From positions 1 to 64,000 of the forward strand of contig CAXGPR010000007.1 of the NCBI GenBank assembly GCA_964011675.1: DNA of 64,000 nucleotides, in the 5' to 3' direction. A program made the position numbers and the translations under genes. Every line of letters starts with the position of its first letter. The stretch's first letter is position 1. This DNA is from GCA-2693325 sp964011675. GTDB taxonomy: Bacteria > Latescibacterota > UBA2968 > UBA8231. Below, in pieces: positions 59,736 through 64,000 of the stretch. The notes under the pieces are model-generated. The model was not told the origin of the DNA and ran no database searches. It saw only the letters and a program-made list of their open reading frames with translations.

Positions 59736-62700
59736 TTATTCGTCAAGAACACCTGTTTCTTCACTGGTAACAACTCCTTCACCGTCTCCGGAAACTTCGA
59801 CTTCTTCATTACCTGAACCAACCAGATCTTCGTAATCGGCACCGCGATAAATGTCCGATCCCGTACCTGCAGGAATGAGCCGCCCTATAATAACATTTTC
59901 CTTCAAGCCACGCAGGTGATCGACTTTCCCCTGCACCGCCGCTTCTGTAAGCACACGCGTTGTTTCTTGGAAAGAGGCAGCAGATATGAAACTATCTGTC
60001 CGCAAAGAAGCCCGTGTGATACCGAGCAATATGGGCTGACAGGTTGCAGGATCTCCACCTTCACCAAGGACCTTCTCGTTCTCTTTATTAAAACGAATTT
60101 TATCAACCTCTTCACCTTCGAGGAAGTTGGTATCACCCGGATCAATAATCTTCACCTTCTGTAGCATCTGACGAACAATCGTTTCAATGTGCTTATCATT
60201 AATCTCTACAGCCTGCAAGCGATACACATCCTGGATCTCGTTCACCAAGTATTCTTGAACTTTGTTCGTGCCTTGAACTTTCAGAATATCGTGAGGATTG
60301 ACCGAACCTTCTGATAGCCGTTCACCTGCTACAACCCGATCCCCCTCGTGCACTCTCAAGTGCTTCCCATATGGCACAAGATATTTCTTCTCTTCTTCAT
60401 CAATGGACGTTACGATCAATTCGCGATTGCCTCGAACTATGCCACCGAAACGAACCGTTCCGTCAATCTCAGAAATAACAGCGGGCTCTTTAGGTCTACG
60501 AGCTTCAAATAGTTCTGCGACACGCGGCAAACCACCCGTGATATCTCGCGTTTTCGAACGTTCACGGGGGATTTTAACAAGCACTTGGCCAGGTTGGATA
60601 TCAGAATCATCCGAAACTAATAAACGAGCCCCAACGGGAATGTGGTAAGAGCGCGTCCCTCGCTCATCGCTAGAAATCTCAATGAGTGGGTTCAAGGTGC
60701 GATCGCGCTGCTCAACAATCGTACGCGTACTCATCCCCGTAGTTTCCTCAAATTCCTCACGCATTGTGACGCCGTCGATAATATCGACAAAGCGAACTGA
60801 ACCCGAACGGTCAGAGACGATTACGTTACTGTAGGGATCCCACTCATACAGCACAGAATCCGATTCGACATCTTGCCCATCTACAACTTTGAGTAAAGCA
60901 CCATACGGAACAACAATCCGTGAACGGACGCGATTTTGTTCGTCGAGTAGCTCGATCTCGCCATTGCGTCCCAACACGGTAGTTCCTAAGTCGGGATTCT
61001 CTACTGTATCGACATCGACAAAGTTAACAGATCCGACTCGGCGCGCTAAAATCTGCGAATTTTCGGCGATGCGACTAGCAGTGCCACCTATGTGAAATGT
61101 CCTCAACGTGAGCTGCGTACCCGGTTCTCCGATACTCTGTGCAGCAACGACGCCTACCGCTTCGCCAATATTTACCAGCTGGCCCGTCGCCATGTTACGA
61201 CCATAGCAGTTGGCACACACACCGCGGTCCGACTCACAGGTTAACACAGACCGAATCTGCACTTCTTCTACGTCTTCAGCCTGAGAGATACGATGCGCAT
61301 CAGCCTCTTCCAGTAGTTGACCGACCTTCATAACGACCTCACCGTTCGCGTCAACAACGTCTTCCTGCAATACGCGACCAACGATTCGATCAGCCAAAGG
61401 CTGAATGACTTCCTCGCCATCCTTTAAAGCTCCGACCCACAAGCCTTGGCTCGTGCCACAGTCGATTTCGCTTATAACGACGTCTTGAGCAACATCCACC
61501 ATTCGGCGCGTTAAATAACCGGCTTCGGCGGTTTTCAATGCCGTATCCGCCAGCCCCTTACGCGCTCCGTGGGTTGAGATAAAGTACTCCAACACCGAAA
61601 GTCCCTCCTTAAAAGAAGCGATAATCGGCGTCTCAATAATTTCACCAACGGCACCTGTCAGCTTTTTCTGAGGCTTGTTCATTAAGCCTCGCATACCACC
61701 CAACTGCTTGATCTGGTCTTCACTACCGCGAGCACCGGAATCTTTCATTATGTAGACAGAGTTGAAACCTTCCTCGGCCGCTTCGAGGGTCCCCTGCACG
61801 GCACGAGAGACGCTTGAAGTAGCACGCGTCCATACGTCTATTATCTTGTTATAGCGCTCTCCATCAGTTATTATACCATTGGCGAACTGATCGCGAATCT
61901 TTTCGACTTCTCCTAAAGCTTCGTCTATGAGATCCGTCTTTGAATCAGGCACGACTACATCATCAATTGATATAGTTATGCCTGCCATCGTTGCATAGTT
62001 ATAGCCGACACGCTTCAAGTTATCTACAAATTCGGCAGTCCGACGATTTCCTAGCAATCGGTGCACATCGGCAGTGATCTTTTTGATGTCACCCTTGTCG
62101 ATAGTACGGTTGATAAAGCCCATATCAGACGGAAGCACTTCATTGAAAATCAGTCTGCCAACGGTCGTATCGATGATTTCACCTTCAATGCGCACTTTAA
62201 TTGGCTGATGTAAGGTAATACCATCCGATTCGTAAGCTGAACGAGCATCCAACACGTTGGCGAAGCAACGCTCTTCTTTCCCCTCTTCGCTGAAACGCAC
62301 CTTAGTTAAGTAGTAGCAACCCAGCACAATATCTTGCGGGTTATCCATGATAACCGGCTCGCCATCAGCCGGTTTTAAGATATTGTTTGCTGCAAGCATG
62401 AGCAGGCGCGCTTCAATCTGCGCTTCAAATGACAGCGGAACGTGCACCGCCATCTGATCTCCGTCAAAATCTGCGTTAAATGCGGCACAAACCAAGGGGT
62501 GCAAGCGAATCGCCTTGCCCTCTACGAGGCTCGGCTGAAAAGCCTGAATACCGAGTCGGTGCAGAGTCGGAGCCCTGTTCAACATAACGCAGTGGTCTTG
62601 GATAATCTCCTCGAGAATATCCCAGACTTCAGGACGCTCACGCTCGACCAGTTTTTTAGCACTTTTAACGGTTTGAACCAGGCCTTTCTCTTCAAGCTTT

Positions 62701-63839
62701 TTGATTACGAATGGCTTAAAGAGCTCTAGCGCCATGCTTTTAGGTAAACCACACTGATGCAGTTTCAGTTCGGGCCCCACCACAATAACCGAGCGCCCCG
62801 AATAATCGACACGCTTACCCAACAGGTTTTGACGAAAACGGCCTTGCTTACCCTTCAGCAAGTCACTCAAAGATTTGAGAGACCGATTTCCGTCTCCTCG
62901 CACCGCACGCGACCGGCGACCGTTGTCGAACAGGGCATCGACAGCCTCCTGCAACATGCGCTTCTCATTGCGCAAAATGACTTCGGGCGCCTTGATTTGA
63001 ATCAGCTTTTTTAGCCTATTGTTACGGTTGATGACCCGACGGTATAGGTCGTTCAAATCCGAAGTAGCAAATCGCCCACCTTCCAGTGGTACAAGCGGGC
63101 GTAAGTCGGGTGGGATTATTGGAATGTTGTCCAAGATCATCCATTCGGGACGATTCTCAGACTGACGGAATGCTTCAACCACCTTGAGACGCTTTAACGC
63201 TTCCTGTTTCCTCTGAACAGAGGTTTCCATACGCACTTGCGTACGCAGTTCAGCAGAGAGCTCTTCAATGTCAATCTCGGCTAGCAGGTTCATTACTGCC
63301 GGCGCCCCCATATCAACCTCAGGATCATATCCTTCTTCCTGTAAATCGATCAGTTCTTCTTCAGTGAGAAGCTGAAAACGCTCGACATCTGGTGCATCTT
63401 TGGGGTCGGATACAACATAGGATTCGTAGTAGAGAACACGCTCCAGATTACGCATCGATATATCGAGCAGCGCGCCAATTCGAGAAGGTAGTGACTTAAA
63501 ATACCAGATGTGAGATACCGGTACAGCCAGTTCAATATGACCGAGGCGCTCGCGACGAACTTTCGCCTGCGTAACCTCAACACCACAGCGATCGCATACG
63601 ACACCCCGATAGCGAATGCCCTTGTATTTGCCGCAGTGGCAATTCCAGTCTTTTACTGGACCAAATATACGTTCGCAAAACAAACCATCGCGTTCTGGCT
63701 TAAAAGAACGGTAATTGATAGTCTCGGGTTTTGTCACTTCCCCATGTGACCAAGCCCGAATGGTATCGGGCGAAGCCAATTGGATGCGAATCGAGTCAAA
63801 ATCTGTTGGTTTTCTTGATGCACTAGCGGTCTTTAACAC
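59736..63839 (-). CDS. rpoC: DNA-directed RNA polymerase beta' subunit
   Basis: A 1367-aa protein with a GTG start. N-terminal zinc site CHCGKYKGIRYRGVVCDRCG; catalytic magnesium loop NADFDGDQMAVH; second zinc site CESDRGVCANCYGRNMATG. The acidic tail (EEVEVSGDGEGVVTSEETG) is longer than usual. It lies between rpoB (43 bp) and rpsL (76 bp). Confidence 0.98.
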   Translation of the reverse strand: MLKTASASRKPTDFDSIRIQLASPDTIRAWSHGEVTKPETINYRSFKPERDGLFCERIFGPVKDWNCHCGKYKGIRYRGVVCDRCGVEVTQAKVRRERLGHIELAVPVSHIWYFKSLPSRIGALLDISMRNLERVLYYESYVVSDPKDAPDVERFQLLTEEELIDLQEEGYDPEVDMGAPAVMNLLAEIDIEELSAELRTQVRMETSVQRKQEALKRLKVVEAFRQSENRPEWMILDNIPIIPPDLRPLVPLEGGRFATSDLNDLYRRVINRNNRLKKLIQIKAPEVILRNEKRMLQEAVDALFDNGRRSRAVRGDGNRSLKSLSDLLKGKQGRFRQNLLGKRVDYSGRSVIVVGPELKLHQCGLPKSMALELFKPFVIKKLEEKGLVQTVKSAKKLVERERPEVWDILEEIIQDHCVMLNRAPTLHRLGIQAFQPSLVEGKAIRLHPLVCAAFNADFDGDQMAVHVPLSFEAQIEARLLMLAANNILKPADGEPVIMDNPQDIVLGCYYLTKVRFSEEGKEERCFANVLDARSAYESDGITLHQPIKVRIEGEIIDTTVGRLIFNEVLPSDMGFINRTIDKGDIKKITADVHRLLGNRRTAEFVDNLKRVGYNYATMAGITISIDDVVVPDSKTDLIDEALGEVEKIRDQFANGIITDGERYNKIIDVWTRATSSVSRAVQGTLEAAEEGFNSVYIMKDSGARGSEDQIKQLGGMRGLMNKPQKKLTGAVGEIIETPIIASFKEGLSVLEYFISTHGARKGLADTALKTAEAGYLTRRMVDVAQDVVISEIDCGTSQGLWVGALKDGEEVIQPLADRIVGRVLQEDVVDANGEVVMKVGQLLEEADAHRISQAEDVEEVQIRSVLTCESDRGVCANCYGRNMATGQLVNIGEAVGVVAAQSIGEPGTQLTLRTFHIGGTASRIAENSQILARRVGSVNFVDVDTVENPDLGTTVLGRNGEIELLDEQNRVRSRIVVPYGALLKVVDGQDVESDSVLYEWDPYSNVIVSDRSGSVRFVDIIDGVTMREEFEETTGMSTRTIVEQRDRTLNPLIEISSDERGTRSYHIPVGARLLVSDDSDIQPGQVLVKIPRERSKTRDITGGLPRVAELFEARRPKEPAVISEIDGTVRFGGIVRGNRELIVTSIDEEEKKYLVPYGKHLRVHEGDRVVAGERLSEGSVNPHDILKVQGTNKVQEYLVNEIQDVYRLQAVEINDKHIETIVRQMLQKVKIIDPGDTNFLEGEEVDKIRFNKENEKVLGEGGDPATCQPILLGITRASLRTDSFISAASFQETTRVLTEAAVQGKVDHLRGLKENVIIGRLIPAGTGSDIYRGADYEDLVGSGNEEVEVSGDGEGVVTSEETGVLDE

Positions 63840-63881
63840 ATCAGCCCCCTTTGCGTATAGACCTTTGCGGATCCGCTCAGA

Positions 63882-64000
63882 TTAGTAAGTTTCAATGAGT
63901 CTGCTGTCTTCCAGTATGACGTCCAGGCATAGGCTCTGAAGTTCTTTAACCAAGACGTTAAACGATTCGGGTATGCCCGGCTCAGGCGGGTTATCTCCCT
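63882..64000 (-). CDS. rpoB: DNA-directed RNA polymerase beta subunit, C-terminal end (partial)
   Basis: The last 38 residues are visible: GDNPPEPGIPESFNVLVKEL then QSLCLDVILEDSRLIETY and stop at 63882-63884. GIPESFNVLVKELQSL is the diagnostic C-terminus of beta. The rest lies beyond the window end. It is directly upstream of rpoC. Confidence 0.95.
   Translation of the reverse strand, partial: GDNPPEPGIPESFNVLVKELQSLCLDVILEDSRLIETY

Noticed and set aside
1..64000. tRNA, rRNA, CRISPR arrays, insertion sequences
   Set aside because: I scanned the intergenic stretches for cloverleaf ends, rRNA-conserved sequences, spaced direct repeats and transposase motifs and saw none. No tRNA gene accompanies tuf, unlike in some bacteria.

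Overview
The window is a bacterial chromosome segment at roughly even base composition by eye. It holds about 54 protein genes, one decayed gene and no rRNA or tRNA that I can see. Several traits point to the FCB side of the tree (inference, not proof): a dockerin-like EF-hand pair at the C-terminus of a surface protein, a Gld-type ABC module joined to a MoxR/Bat cluster, two-domain receiver/kinase proteins, and an uninterrupted rpoB-rpoC-rpsL-rpsG-fusA-tuf-rpsJ order. A Latescibacterota-like or similar uncultured marine lineage is my best guess; a phylogeny of RpoC or the ribosomal proteins would settle it.

Layout. Positions 1-14,800 are mostly plus-strand accessory and housekeeping genes: the tail of a secreted Ig-like/dockerin protein with an in-frame 9-bp repeat, an OmpA-family protein, an RND efflux adaptor and pump, a cysQ/suhB-like phosphatase overlapping polX overlapping a uridine kinase, a FapA (DUF342) protein, a GIY-YIG (DUF123) gene broken by a stop codon, and a receiver-histidine kinase fusion. 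At 14,800-30,535, on the minus strand, there is a Gfo/Idh/MocA oxidoreductase and then a tightly packed 12-gene cluster: MoxR, DUF58, ABC ATPase, ABC permease, a double-length GldG-like protein, DUF4340, a BatD-like membrane protein, then BatA, BatB, BatC, BatD and BatE. Many junctions overlap by 1-20 bp, so it reads as one operon.

Positions 30,700-42,430 carry a TPR lipoprotein, an FmdB zinc ribbon, a TPR/periplasmic-binding fusion, a ClpX-like unfoldase with a duplicated C-terminal small domain, a sigma-54 activator whose receiver domain has lost its phosphorylation residues, Lon protease, a PilZ/YcgR-like protein with a split PilZ domain, and RlmD.

Positions 42,460-64,000 (minus strand) are the beta-str-S10-spc-alpha ribosomal supercluster, read from the C-terminus of rpoB down to rplQ and closed by a strong intrinsic terminator. 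Two departures from the usual order stand out: rplC is missing between rpsJ and rplD, and adk, map and infA are missing between secY and rpmJ. Five ribosomal-protein genes start with TTG. rpmJ (38 aa) is present.

The most unusual items are the ClpX-like protein with two tandem small domains, the missing rplC, the fused tandem GldG protein, the pseudo-receiver sigma-54 activator, the decayed GIY-YIG gene and a possible short RNA with its own promoter and terminator near 7.3 kb.
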